NCBI RefSeq assembly: GCF_000004075.3
Contig: NC_026659.2
Span: 1,674,001 to 1,738,000 of the forward strand
Length of the DNA: 64,000 nucleotides
Direction: 5' to 3'
Origin: Cucumis sativus
Lineage: Eukaryota; Streptophyta; Magnoliopsida; Cucurbitales; Cucurbitaceae
The notes beneath the pieces are model-generated. The model was not told the origin of the DNA and did no database searches. It worked only from the letters and a program-made list of their open reading frames with translations. This document shows positions 1 through 13,500 of this stretch, one piece after another (position 1 is the stretch's first letter; every line of letters begins with the position of its first letter). Made by a program: the position numbers and the translations under genes.

Positions 1-1308
1 ATGTCACTTCATATTTGTATGGATTATCGCTCAAGTTTGTATAGAATTTAAACTTGCCATATGTCCTAATTAAGAAATTCATGCTTGAAGTCGAAGTGAA
101 AGTTTAAACAATATTTGAAACTACCAATCCAAGTAAACTCTATTATGTATCGAACATATTGTCACAAACGGTAAAACTCATCTATCATCCACTCATTTAT
201 AAATAAATTAAGATGACTCACTATTCATTTTCAAATACATATGCAATTCAACCCATTAGAAAGCAAACACGTGAATAATTTTAAGTATGACAGACTAATC
301 AAAGATTTAAGCTTGGACATTTAAATGAAAATACATGTATTTTAACTCATTAAATTGAGTTCAAATTTGGTAGTAATACCAAAACAAAAATCCCCTCCCT
401 CTAGGGTTGAGAAAGGAAACAATATACCCAATCCCAACCCATGTGGCCTAATCAAAAAGTTACCCACAAAAAAAGGATCATATGGGGAACCCACACAAAA
501 GAAAACAAAAACCCTAACCCTAAAAAAGTAAACTTTCATTTTTTGGGGAGTCACCAATGTGGGACCAACCAAACTCATCTTTCTTTTATTATTATTATAA
601 AAAACTAAAAGGGAAAAAGAGAAATTTGTGAGAGTGGTTGACAGCTCAGACCCATTGGATGCCTCACTGCCATATGGGACTGCCAACATCATTCACATGG
701 CACCCTTTACACCCCAATATACCCCATCCCAACCTACTCCTACAAATTTCTAATCCCATCATCCAAATCTTCTTCATTTATTTGTTTATCCACATAATTT
801 CATTTAATGACATATTGTTGTTTTCTTCTACTTATCCTATGTAATTGTTAGGAGGTTTGGTTGAGGGTCGAGTACATCAATTTAAGTTTAAAATCCTAAA
901 GCAACTCTCTGCCTTGCATTCGTTTTGGCCTTTGGATATAGATAGTATTTGAATCGAACAACTCTCAGAAACATGTATAACAAGTAGCAATCACGGAGAG
1001 AAAAACAGGGACATGAACATGATATATACAATTCGAATCAGTCAATTAAAGAATACATCATAGCAAGTTAATGAGATTTAGCCACAAAGTAATCCCTAAA
1101 AAACTCGTGATCTTCATTGTTTAACATCACATTCTTAGCAATAACTATAAAACCGATTTGGGTGAAAGTATCTAACCTTCAACACCAGCTCTTGCTTTCT
1201 CTAGACAGGCTGGCTTCCTTGATCACATTCCTAATATATATCATTAGAGAATATATATATATATATGCTATCAACACTACAATATAATACATTAAATAAT
1301 GTAGAGTA
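1..1308. other. Intergenic, A/T-rich, no gene seen
   Basis: No reading frame here looks like a conserved protein. The stretch at about 450-850 is less A/T-rich and includes a double telomere-like motif (AAACCCTAACCCTAAA, about 509-524), so it could be promoter or leader sequence of a gene outside the window. An (AT)n tract lies at about 1248-1266. The right end is 3' flank of the protease gene, which stops at 1309. Confidence 0.5.
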
Positions 1309-4300
1309 TCATTTTTCATCACTTAAATCATCATTGATGAGAAGATGTGCATGAGGGCAGACTCTTTGTGGTTCTCCTTTTGTCCACAGAATCCCCAAAT
1401 CTCCTCTCTTTTTCCCCAGTGTCAAAAGGGTTCCTAGATCAAGATGTGAACTAATTGGTCATGGGGTGATCGATATATAAGATACCAAAGTGTTTCGGTG
1501 TGAGTTAATCATAGGTTAAGTAAGATGAATATAATTTAGTTGTCGAATTGTAAGATTCCTCAGTGTGTGAACTCGAGTTGGTTTGTTGTATTGTAAGTTA
1601 ATAATTTAGTTCTTAAACAGAGTTACCAATGGTGTAGCACATGAAGGTAATTTACCGAGAGTGAATGGGACGATGTAAAGCAGCGCGGGCTGGCCATGAC
1701 CATCCATCAGGTTCAAAGCCACATAGGTAATCAGAAGACCTGACAAAAATTACAAAACCCTTCAAAATTAAACCAAACATCACAACACAAAAAATATGAA
1801 CATCACAAAGAAATGCGTTACTTCCTTCATTACCTGATCCATAAGCAAGCATTGCTGGTAAGAAGTAACCAACCCGAAGGCTCTTGTTCGCCAACCAGTC
1901 ATACCTGTAAGGATCTCAGAAGTGTTCATTATGTAGGAAGAGGTTTTTGGTAACAATTTGAAGTATGGAGATGGACTGATAACGTTTGAAAAGATCTTCA
2001 CAAAATGTTCGGAAAAAGAAAATTATCTTTCATTTACCCAAAATGAAATTTAAGATAATGCTTATATCTTGTGCTTTCATGAGTTGCAATTGCTTTTCAT
2101 CTCCAAATTTAAAGCAACATGAGTATTTAGTCTCAAAACTAAAAATATTTTAGTTATCTATCCAATTGTGACCAACTTAGGTGCATAGTTCAACCTAGAT
2201 AGATATAGTGTTCATAGTTTAACTTTTGTATTTAACTTCTACTATCAAGCTATAGAGAAGGGATTACATATCACATCAGTGAGTAGAGATCAGGATTTTT
2301 TAGGCAAAAGACAAAACATAGGACGAGAAAGCTTGAAGGTAAGACGGAATAGTTTGAACCTGAGAGAAAATGCTACTACAAGTCCAGGTAAAAGGATGTC
2401 ACCAAATCCGATAATGCTATAACCACCCCATGGATCAAACATGCGAGGAATCTTTAGCAGCATTGGGATGCCATCTTCACCACTTTTATCGCCACGAGCC
2501 ACCTGTTTAATGATTTTTAATAACTCAGTAAAGTAGTTGAGAGGTGATCTTCTTCAAGTCTATGACAATGTAAGTCAAAATGCAACTCCCTACTTACCAC
2601 AATCATCACACTTTCATTGAACACCTTCTTAGAAACAAATACCCAAAAGATATCATAGAGGAAGGCACAACTGAGGAGCACTGTTCCAACCTTGCAAACA
2701 ATCAAGTCCAATCAAGTGAGAAAAATATTAAGTTAAAAGGAACAATGTTAAGGGCAAAAAAAACATTGTTAGCTTTAAACTTGGAACTTTGAGAACGAGT
2801 TAAAAGAAACTAGCAAGCTCAATATTACAGATGCCAGGGATAACATGAAATCGATCTTGAACTATTTTCACCACTTTTATCAACAAATGTCGTTCTTAAA
2901 TGCTCTAAGACATATCCGAGCAGTCCCAATCTTCTTTTTGAGACGGAAATTTGACTTTTAATACAAATTAACCAATTAAATGTAGCACAATTGCTTGGCA
3001 GTGGAGAAAAGAAGGCCTGAGACAACCCAAATTCGAAAGAGTGCACTTATTTCAATTAAGATCAGCATGTTTCAGATACATAAACATAGAACCAAGTTTT
3101 AAAAATTCTACCTTAAGATTCGGTATATGAACTATTTGAAGAACTGTAATTATCAGTGCAATTCCCTGGTTTACAAAGCATTAAAACAAGAAGTTAGCTT
3201 CTTACATCATTAGGCAGTAACATTCTGAACTTCAAAATTTTCATATAATTGAAAATAGATTCTGGCTGACACCATTTTCTTACAAGTACGTCTTGACCAA
3301 TCCAGGCAAACGACACATTCCGATAAACAGCCCAAACGACAGCAAATGCTATGCAGAATGGAGAAACAGCTACTGTGAGGTAAGAAACAGCTCCAAAGAA
3401 TGGCACTTTGACGTATGATTCTCCAATTTGCTTAAAGCATCTGCATGACCATATGCTTGTATCAGCATTCAAACTCAATTTAATGTTTGCATTTACACTT
3501 TTAAATGTGATCTTCATACAATAGAAAGTGATTTAAATTATCCAAATATCTTTTGAAGTAATTTTAACGTTTTCAAAATAACTCTTAATCATGCTTTAAA
3601 TATGGAATGAATTATCTGTCCAACTACAAATACAGAAGTTTTTCTAAATCACTCTCATTTAAATAAATGTGTGTATTCGGAAAACAAGAAATGTAGAAGT
3701 AACAGTAGAAAGCCAAAAATAAAACCTCAAACTAATAGTTTGATGATTATCATCTCACAACGCTTAACATAGTCATCACTGGTTTAGTATAAACTTTAAA
3801 AAATTCCTTGATGTCCGCCTCTTTTTTTGTCAAGGAAGGACCCTATCTTTTGTGCTTTGTTACTTTTATTCAATAAATACTGGAAGAAAGCCTGATCATG
3901 TACTATTTATAAAGATATTCTATGAATACCTACTATTTGATATCAGTAATTAAATTGATCTGTTTGCACATGGTATCTCCTAAGAATTTATAAATGTCAA
4001 ATTTAGTAAGGGCACGAACAATTTTACCTTGACAATAACGCAACCAAACAAGTTTGCAAACCCTGTAGATCCAGTGAGATATAATGTTAATGAATTGGAG
4101 AAAAGGACGTTTGAGTACCTAATAGGAACTCCCACACCATCGACTTTTGAGAAAGAACAACATTATTATGTTAATGAATGTGTGCTATACCTCTGCACCT
4201 CCTATGCAGAAAAGAACTACCAAAAGCTCGATGAACCAGTACGACATGAGTTTGTAAAGCAAAATCAAAAAGCAAGAAGCAACGACGACAAATAGAACTG

Positions 4301-6846
4301 CTGATGCCATGTTAATATATACAACACCAGGGCTGCCTATGTCTTCAGCATTTTGAATATCATCTGCACCATCCTGCAATTCATCATGTGTGTCTCTTCT
4401 ATTAGAAGAATGACGCCTAAGCAAACAGAAAGAAAAAGGTTGCTCGAGCCTCAGAGACTAGTTAGGTTACCTTTAGCAGCTTGTCCTGCTCGATAGCTGC
4501 TTCCCTGGCACTCCAGGCAGACCAAAAAGATGAGCACAAGATCGTACCAACAGCCATCAACCATAAGAATACTTCAGCTATGTCAACTGGTGGTCGTAGT
4601 GGAGAGTAGAGCTGAACAGACACTGCAGAGTCCAAAAACTTCTTAAGGAATGACAGAAAAAGTTTGTTTGCTCATTTCAAATGCCAAGTACAAATATCAA
4701 GTCAATGATCAAACTTCCAAAATCAATATCAATTAATGAAACGACAATCAATTGTCAGAAAAATTAGTTTTGGTATGAAAGAAGAAAGTAAGTACAGCTT
4801 ACCTGATGAATTACTGATTAGCATCTTCTCCAAGCTAGTTCCTGCATCTTGTGGAAGCATGACAGCAGGTATATGTATATTAAGATCCGTCTCATCAGGA
4901 TCACAAACCATCTTGTAAAGTTCTGAAAAGTCCAGAAGCGTGCTTAGAGGATATGAAATCTATTTAGAGTGCCGAGACTACAAAATGTATGTTCTTTTGC
5001 TATCTATTTATCCTGCTAATATAGTAATTTTGCATCATCAGTATAATTGCATATCTCTTGATCCATATGATTCTAATATATTGTAGAATACAATTCATCA
5101 ATCCTCTAAGGGATAATTACAAATAGCCCTACACTAGTTTGCCCGATTTGCAACTTACACCCTTACCTGATCTTTTAGAATTGATTTCAACATCCAAGAA
5201 TCATTTACCATTAATGTTAGCAGAAATGGTACACAAAATATGGCAAGGGGTAACCCCATAAGTGTAATTTACCATGATCTCTTTTGAAAGATAGATAAAT
5301 ACTGATGTAGACAAGTCATGTTACTCAGAGTAAATTTCACAATAACCACACAATTATTTTTTAAGTTCAACAACATTAGGGGTAGGGGATTTTTTTATAT
5401 CCATGAGTGTTCGAGTCAGCTTACACACACCTCGACTAATCTCACAGGACAACCTGTTTTACCCTACAACATTTGGGTGTCAAGGAAACTCATAGAAAAT
5501 TAATTCCTAAGTAGGTAGCCAAATGGATTGAACCCATCAGCTCTTAGCCATATATTGTGCTTTTGTCTCCTTTTTTTACCACTAATCCAACCCATGATGG
5601 TTATTATGGGTAGGGGTTAGAACCTCTGAACTCTTGATCGAGGACATATGTCTTAACCACATAAGTTATATTGTCAAACACATTGCACTGCATCTTCACA
5701 TTAGATATATACACAAATAACTATCATCACTTACCTTTTTGGTTATTTACTATGAGTATAGCTGAAGCACCTGCAGCTTCTGCAATATTCGCTTTTGTAG
5801 TAAATTTGCAGTGACCTCGATCAACCATGATTATATCTCCAGAAAGCTAATAAATGTCAAGTTTATACATGATTAGATTAATGAATGTGCATAAAGTTCC
5901 AACCTTCACTCTACTAGAGGAAGTACATTATAATTTCAAAACAAGAGAACCTTGTTCTTTGGCACACTGCAACAATCACGGGGATTTGCAAGAACCAGGC
6001 GTGTTTGGTTTGCATTTTTCTCCTTTGACACAATGGTAGCGCCAAATCTAGCACCAACACCGACAAATTCACTAGCTTCTTTGCCATCAATCCAAGTTTG
6101 AACTTTAACCTAACAAACGCGAACACAAAATAAGCCACATTAATTGAAAACAGTTAGGCCCATTCAAATAAATTAGCATACAGTCTTGATAAATAAGTTC
6201 TATACAACATCAACCTGCACCTGGCATTGGGTTCTGAACGCTCAACGAGAACAGCAGCAAGAATTAATCACAGATTAATAACATTATGTGCACATAGAAA
6301 TAGAAGTTTGAAGAACAATAAGTACACAGTAGTGTGGCTCAATAACAAATAATGACAAATCATCTTCAAAGCATCCTTTGCATCTTTTCCAGGAAGAGTA
6401 TCTCCCATTGTAAAGTACACAAACTAAGACTAATTCATTTAAAGCAATGCAAACTAACCAGAATGAATGATGAAGAAAACCTCGAGATGACCAAATAAAA
6501 GTCCAAATAGAACATGAACAGATATACATCCACATCCCCACCAATGCAGTTAGAAAATCAAAGAAATGAAACTTTAGCCAAAAGGGAGAACAAATGGGGA
6601 AACGTGATCGAAATTCTAATGATAGTCAAAGCAAAATCCAATAATTAAATCAAATAAATGAAAACAAATTTCTGCTGCAAAAATTGGGTATATTACCAGA
6701 ATGAAGTCGTTCTCACAGCCAGGCTTTTTGGGAGTCAAATCGTCATGATGAACTATATCCCCAGCAGTCACGTGAGAAGGAAAAATCAGCAGCAAAACCA
6801 AAGCGCATATGGAAAACCCACCTAGAAAATGCCTCTGAAAATCCAT
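1309..6846 (-). CDS. Signal peptide peptidase-like intramembrane aspartyl protease with PA domain
   Basis: Fourteen exons read on the minus strand: 6697-6846, 5951-6109, 5735-5846, 4803-4922, 4471-4622, 4191-4373, 4028-4062, 3284-3440, 3112-3165, 2598-2690, 2360-2502, 1834-1904, 1656-1739 and 1309-1433, giving 1638 nt and 545 aa. Residues 1 to about 28 form a signal peptide. A protease-associated (PA) domain follows at about 55-185. The rest is a multi-pass membrane region with all three presenilin/SPP signatures: Y-D with catalytic Asp387, G-F-G-D with catalytic Asp440, and P-A-L at 494-496. Plant SPPL proteins with a PA domain are known as endomembrane proteases that cleave type II membrane proteins within the bilayer. 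Length and motif order fit an intact enzyme. Two donors are slightly unusual (GTTCTC after exon 2, GTTCAA after exon 11) but keep frame. Which SPPL paralogue this is cannot be told by eye. Confidence 0.93.
3500..3670. repeat. A/T-rich dispersed repeat fragment in an SPPL intron
   Basis: This intronic segment reads as runs of 'aagtgattt...', 'aaaataactcttaa.catg' and 'aaatcactc'. The same word order occurs at about 58730-58990, which suggests two diverged copies of one short non-autonomous element. Terminal repeats and target duplications could not be defined. Confidence 0.35.
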
Positions 6847-7690
6847 AGATTCTGACTTTTTCTCAGCAAAAAAGGTTCAAAAAAACAGTGATGGGTCTTC
6901 TTCTTCTTCCTCTACATCACAAATCTCGAAACCCCAGAAAGGGAAAAGGAGAAGTAATAATGACTTTGCTCTGTTTGGAGTAAACCCAAAACAGGAAACA
7001 GAGCTTAGAATGGAATATAAAAAAATGGGGAAAACGTAGAAATAAAAAACTAAAGTATAAATTAATGATTTGAAGAAGACTTCGTATCATAAAATAAAGA
7101 GAATCATGGATCTAATGAATTAAAGAAAAGGGAAGAGATTTGAGGAAACGGACATGTTTATATGAAATGAGGACAAAATTGATGTCGTGTCGTGTATGAA
7201 TCTTTGCTTGTGCTTCCTCTGTTTAAAGACTATAATAGTGATCCTTTTGAGTAAACGGGATTTCCGTACGAACCACCGTTGGAAACGGCGGGAACCTTTT
7301 TAACGACATAATTAGACAATAATCATCCTCGTCTTTTTTAAGATTCCTTATCAACATTTTCTTTGCAGATAAGGACCTACACTTTCTGCTAATTGCACTA
7401 CACTCCCATGTGTAGTTTTCATTAATGCTCACCTATTTCACAAGAATTTACTTTGGAGTTCTTTTTTTTCTTTCTAATTTCACTTCAGTTCTTCTAGCTT
7501 TTTAAAATTTGTTTAATTTTAGTGTTTGTTTGCGGCCATTTTTGTTTTTTTGTATTAATATCACATTTTCACTCTAAATTATGAAATATCCACATATATC
7601 TACTTTCTTGCCTGAAAAATACTATTGTTTGGTCGATTTTGAAAAAAAGTTGATTTAAGATCCATCGAGAGTACAAACGCTAAAGTTAAG
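6847..7690. other. SPPL 5' leader and upstream flank
   Basis: The stretch upstream of the protease start codon (6846) contains a pyrimidine-rich tract on the minus strand (about 6895-6915), as expected for a plant 5' leader. No confident TATA box was picked out. No other coding sequence is seen up to the repeat that begins near 7690. Confidence 0.4.
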
Positions 7691-7960
7691 TAAATACAGA
7701 TTAAAATGGAGTAAAAACTAAAAAAAAAAAGTTGAAAATATAACAATTAGATTAAAAATAATTAAATATACAACATCATTTAAAATTTTTTTATAAATAT
7801 AGTAAAATCTGAGATAAATCATAAGTTTATCCCTAATAGAAGTCTATGATAGATAAATTTCGCTATATTTATAATTTTTTTAGAATATTGCTATATACTA
7901 AATTATTATCCCTAAAATTACCGTCAATTATAATTATACAAACTAAAATACATAAACAAA
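7690..7960. repeat. Cucurbit-type A/T-rich dispersed repeat
   Basis: The segment contains the word string 'tagaagtctatgatagata' followed by 'aatttcgctatatttataa' and 'atattgctatatacta'. I recall this arrangement (paired 'tctatga/gatagat' words, then 'gctatattt...') as an abundant dispersed repeat in cucumber and melon DNA. Related but more degraded stretches occur near 16660-16850, 27260-27420, 37580-37820 and 51270-51480. Exact ends are not resolvable by eye. Confidence 0.45.
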
Positions 7961-10521
7961 ATATATTTTGACCTTTTGTCTAGATCCAAATCCGTGAGTC
8001 CATGGGAATCAGGAAAAACTATAACATAGTTTAAATCTCCGATTCTACACTGATTAAAAAAATCATAACATGATTGATTATTAAATTCAACAATATGAAA
8101 TTTAATATATAGGTTAATTTGCCAAAATCAGCATAGTTAAACAAGTACTCTTTTTCTGAAATTGGAAATTCAAATCTTTATATGCTACCCATCAAAGAAA
8201 AGGCGTCTTTCTTTATTGGAAATGGATATTAGTAGGACATCATACATATAAAAAAAATCAAATGTAATTTTTCACTACATCATTGGGCCAGGCTTTCTTA
8301 ATATATGTATGTATATATGTCACATCACCCTTTTCTTATATACCCTTTGATTTTAAAAGGGACAATAAATTGAAGGGCCAACCTGCAAAATAAAATAGCA
8401 GATATATGTGAGTGTAGTGAAATTAAGTGAAAAAAGAGGGGCCACTTAGGCAAATAGTGGAAAGAAACTAGGTGGATATTCAAGGAAAACGATTGTGAAA
8501 GCAGTTAAAAGGAAAACTTGCTCAAAATTGCTCGACATGAAGGACAGGTTGTGTTCTCTGCCGTCAGACCAGCCATGTGGTTATGACAAAAGTCGGTGCT
8601 AAGTACCCATCTTCTTAAATTTACATTACTAACCTCCATCGCACATTCAATTTTCAAAATCATGCCCCTATGCAACCATTAACACAGACAACGACAAGGG
8701 TTTACAAGTAATGATTCAGATTCTTCACTTCCATCTCCAACTTGACCCACCCAACTGAAAATCGAAGCATTTGAAGAAGTTAATTGAGAATCATGTATTA
8801 AATACTTCAGTTTAACACAGCTGCAAAAGATAACCAGTTTAGTCAATCCTAACAAGCACAAATACGAAAAAGAGACAGCATCACACCTTGAAACTAAATG
8901 AGTTTATATATTTATATGCTTAAAAATTAATTTGATGTGGTTTGCTCGTATTTTTTTATTACTTTTGTTGTGTACGTGCCTATTTTAGTATAAATAACAA
9001 GTGTTTGATGCATGTCTAACAAGTGGTGATCCTATTTTAATTTTGTGAAACTAATGCTCGATACATATACTGTACTATCAAGTGTTCAATACATGTCCAA
9101 CCAATATTGGAGGGTAGCTTAAGAGTTGGCTTGGAAAACCTTTTTTAAAAAGTTTGAAAAGTGATTTCAAATGGCTATAAGATTTGTACAGCTTGTGAAG
9201 CTAGCTTTGAGTTGGACAAGGCCCCCAATGGAATCATAAGGCAAAGGATGAGCCCCAACAATACAATACAACTGTAAGATATTAACAAGTCAAAAGCAAT
9301 CAAATCACAACTATCCCATCTCCTATGTCATTTTTGTTCAAACTCATTTTCTGAGGTTATATCATCTACTACTCAATAAACAGAGTTTCAAAGATCCAGA
9401 GGTTACTATTAAGCCTCATTTCATAATTATTTTGTTTCTTGTTGACAAAAGTTTAAGTTTTTTTTCCTCCAAAGTTTTCAATAAGCTTTTCACCTTTCTT
9501 AGTAAGCTTTCACTTGTCATGAAAAACTTCTCTCTTTTTTTTTAGAAAAGGGCACAATGCCCTACAATTGCCTTGGCAGAGAAATCAAGTGTAAACATTT
9601 TTTAATTGTAAGCCAAATATTTTAAAAGAACAAAACCAAGTGTGCGCGCATTGGTTTCTAAAATTTGGCATGGTTTTTTAATACATTTTCAAAAAGTAGT
9701 TAATAAAGCAAGAAAACTACAAACTACGCTTGGTTTTTAAAAATATAAAACCAAAAGCAAAATATTATTCAACGGGACCTAAATAATTACCTTAGTGACC
9801 AAGAGCCTCTACCTATATCATTTCATAAGTCATAGCCTAATTTGAAGATGCTATTTTCTAATTTATCATTGAAGAAGATATTTGATTCTCACAGCTATGA
9901 CAAATTTGATTGCACAGAATGATTCATTACCGTTCCTGCGTATCCAACCAAGGCGACCAGAGCAACGGTGAAGATATATGGAGTATAATATTCCCCCAAT
10001 CTGACCAACCAAATTCAACGGTCCTTAAAGTGCCTCTTGTTTATCACTGGAATCTACTATTTGTAACAGGAATAGTGCACCAGCAGTATTTTTTATACGA
10101 GTATAGCTTCCAGAATATCCATTCCTTTCCTCAATCCTCTATCAGTGACTCTCTGGTAGCCTGTGTCCAAATAGAAAACAAGTAAAAAAATATAATTAGA
10201 AAAAAAATTACTAGTATCTGCTCTCAGTTATGTGCATTTTATAGTTCCCAAACCATTGCAACCGACCACGACAAAGAAACACTTCACAGTTCTACTCTTC
10301 TTTTAGTCATGGAAATGTTCCTTGGTACCAGAGAAACGAAAAGCTCAAAACAGATTAGGATGACTGCCTGTTAGTTTAGTTAGTACTTCTAGTTCTAGCG
10401 AGTAGCTTATGAGCCCAGGGAATATATAACTCATTATTTAGTCAGTAATGAAGCCTAGTTAACCACTAAATCAGAAGTTCCTGAAACCATTCTGCTAATA
10501 AAAGTTTAAAATTCACTTGAC
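7961..10521. other. Intergenic and 3' flank of the MurE gene
   Basis: Mostly A/T-rich sequence between the SPPL gene and the stop codon of the MurE gene at 10522. It holds a minus-strand frame at 8505-8861 with zinc-ligand-like spacing (listed separately), a stretch at about 9570-9780 resembling another dispersed element, and a minus-strand hydrophobic open stretch near 9910-10020. None could be tied to a gene model. Confidence 0.4.
8505..8861 (-). pseudogene. Possible remnant: cysteine-rich, RING-end-like frame with one internal stop
   Basis: On the minus strand one frame runs for 119 codons from 8861 to a stop at 8505, broken once by TAA at 8679-8681. The part before the break ends in C-R-C-L-C. 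The part after it carries C-H-N-H and then C-P-S-C-R, the latter typical of the end of a RING finger. No start codon context, flanking exons or full RING consensus could be assembled. It may be a decayed gene fragment, part of an unrecognised spliced gene, or chance. Confidence 0.2.
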
Positions 10522-13500
10522 CTACCGCCATGGAAATTCACTTGTGTCAATTCCAGCTTGGTGAAGTTCATCAACATATTGTAGTGCTTCTCTGCATTCT
10601 TCTCTATCATCAAAAAAATCTGTTTTATCATCTTCAATTTGATATGTTTCGTGGCCCTTGCCAGCAACCACCTACAAGAAACAGTACATGGTTAAAAATT
10701 ACATCCCATAATGCTCAAACAGTGTTACCTATTAGGCCACAAACACATCAAAGCTCATAAATAAAAGAAATACAAATAGCGACTAAATTTTTAAGTAATC
10801 AATAAGCTTTTGTGAATTTGATAATTCAGAGAGCAATTTAGATAGATGACCAATTATAATATGTTCATCCCACAACCAAATTACAACCTTTATCCATAAA
10901 TTTCTTATGGAAGTAATGTGTCGCCGTATACACTCTACAACCTCCCCTTTAACTCTAAAGGAAAGAATCTTTCGCTGAAGAATTATGTAATTCTCAAGTT
11001 TCCTACACTTAAAGCACCAACGAAGAATCCTTCACTACTGCACAATAGACTTTCAATAAAGCATGCTAGGTGTGATAATCTTTTGAATTTTTTTGTAATT
11101 TGTTAAATATACAAATCAATTGGAGAGGTTGCTGTAACCCTACTGGCTAGTTGGGAGGTTCCCTCTTCCGCCCTCTTTTCTCTCGTCTTTTGGGTTAACA
11201 ATAAATTTCTTGATATTCAAATCCATCTGAAGTTCATGACTTATCTATCTACTTTATATCGAAAAATTTGTGAAATTCCATCTGAAGTCAGAAACTATCT
11301 TTTGGATCAAGTAAGAATGCTATCTGAATGTTATTCAGTCACCAAACTCGACACTAAAGTTCGTGTTGGTGTTGAGACACAAGGCCTTCATACATAAGGG
11401 AGGGGATATAGTAACTTACAACCACGTCGCCTTCCTCACCCATTGCAACAGCAGCACGTACAGCCACACGTCTGATATCATGCAGGAAAATCCTATGACC
11501 ATTTGAGAGAGGTGGGTAGTAATCATTTTCTCCGTGTTTCAAGTAATCCTGCATAGTCCAGCCTATTCCAGCCAACATATCATCCAAGATGTCCACTGAT
11601 TGATAAAATATTTTTGTGTCAGCATTGGACTATCAAACATTTGGTATGGATGCAGATATATTAGATAAAATATTTGGTATGAAATTCGCAAGCAGCAATG
11701 ATGTTAATTCATACAATAATGTATGCATCTCAGCAAGCATTGTGTAGCTAAAATTGATTCTTGCTATATTTTGAAAGTTCACGTACATGGATCTTCATTC
11801 CTTGGATTATCAGATGTCAGAATTGTAACATCGCTTTTATCAGTTGCAATCTTTGTCATCATGGGTCTTTTCCCCCTGTCATGCTCACCACAGCATCCAA
11901 AAACTTCACAAACAGAATACGAGAATTTAGGTTAAACAAGAAATACATTCCCCAAAGAAATCTCGAGGGAATAACAATTCAGAAATCAAAGCTAAAATAA
12001 TAGAAAAGAATGTGAACTTCAGGTAAGAAAAAACTCCAATATACCAAACTGCTTATATGACAGATGCAAGGAAAACAGAAGGCAGTGAATTGTCGTTAAT
12101 TGTAAGTTGATAAATCTAGCACTGCCAGATATAGTCCCTCACAAGATATCTGAAGCTAAATTAGGACGGGAAAATGTACCAGTAATAATCCTCCTTGGCC
12201 CAAGCTCCCTTACAGAATCAAGCAGCCGGGATAGACCATCTGGAGTATGAGCATGATCAACAATTACTCCAAATGCTTGCTCCTCATCAATCAGCTCGAA
12301 TCTCCCAGGAACAGCATCAACTTCTTCAACACCTCTAACAATATCCTCTAATGGTGCTCCAACTGCAATCCCCACTGCCACTGCTGCAAGAATATTGTAA
12401 ATGTTGTGCTTTCCAAGCAAACCCGATGATATCTCCAGTATTCCCTGGGGAGTGTGAACCAAAACCTGTGTCTCAAATAGTGACAATTCATATTTCAGGG
12501 GATGGACGTCAGCATTTTTGTTTTCCATTGCAAAGGTTACAACAGGCACATCTGGGTTTCCTTGACCTATGAAGAATGGTGCATTGGGATCATCAATGTT
12601 AATAACTTTTCGGTGTCGGTCTGGATCCACCATCCTTTTAAATAGCTTGGCTTTGGCATCCCTATACTCCTCTTCAGACCCTTGAAAATCCAAATGGTCC
12701 CTAGTCAAATTTGTAAAGACCGCTATATCAAAATCAACTTCATCGCACCTGCCACGAGCAAGTCCATCAGATGAAACCTCCATGACAACCGCTTCAGTTC
12801 CATTATGAAGCATCTTCGCCATTAAGTTTTGGACCAAAATAGCATCTGGGGTTGTACTTGGCAACTCCAACTTATTGTCCCCATGTAAATAATAAGCCAC
12901 TGTCCCTAGCAACCCAGTTCTCAACCCCATTGCCTCATACATCCCCTTTATCAAGTAGGATGTGCTCGTTTTACCATCCGTCCCAGTTATTCCTATCACA
13001 GCCATATTCTTTGAGGGGTTCCTGTAAAAAGAAGCAGCCAATGCAGGAAGAACAGAGTTAGTATCCTCCACCATTACCAAAGCTTTACAGCCCAAAGTTT
13101 CTTCTATGTCTATCTCCTTGCTAGCCACCACAGCCACTGCACCCCTCTTATCTGCCTCAGTTAAATACAAATGTCCATCAGTTTCCCTCCCAACACAACA
13201 TACAAACAAGTCGCCAGCGGTAACCACCCTCGAATCGTGTTGAATACCAGTAATTTCTATCTCTAAATTGCCAAAAACAGAAACTGGAACGACCTTACTT
13301 TCATCCAATAGCTCAGCTAAAGTCATTTTGAACTTGGGTTCCACAATCCTGGCCTTAACTTTTCCATAGCTATCAAAATCCACATCAAAAGAATTAAAAG
13401 AAGATAGTTCATCTTCACCACCTATTGCACTTACATTGTCATCCAAATTCCTAGGCCCATCTTCATCCTCGTCCTCCTCCACGTCCACATCCTCCGAAAT

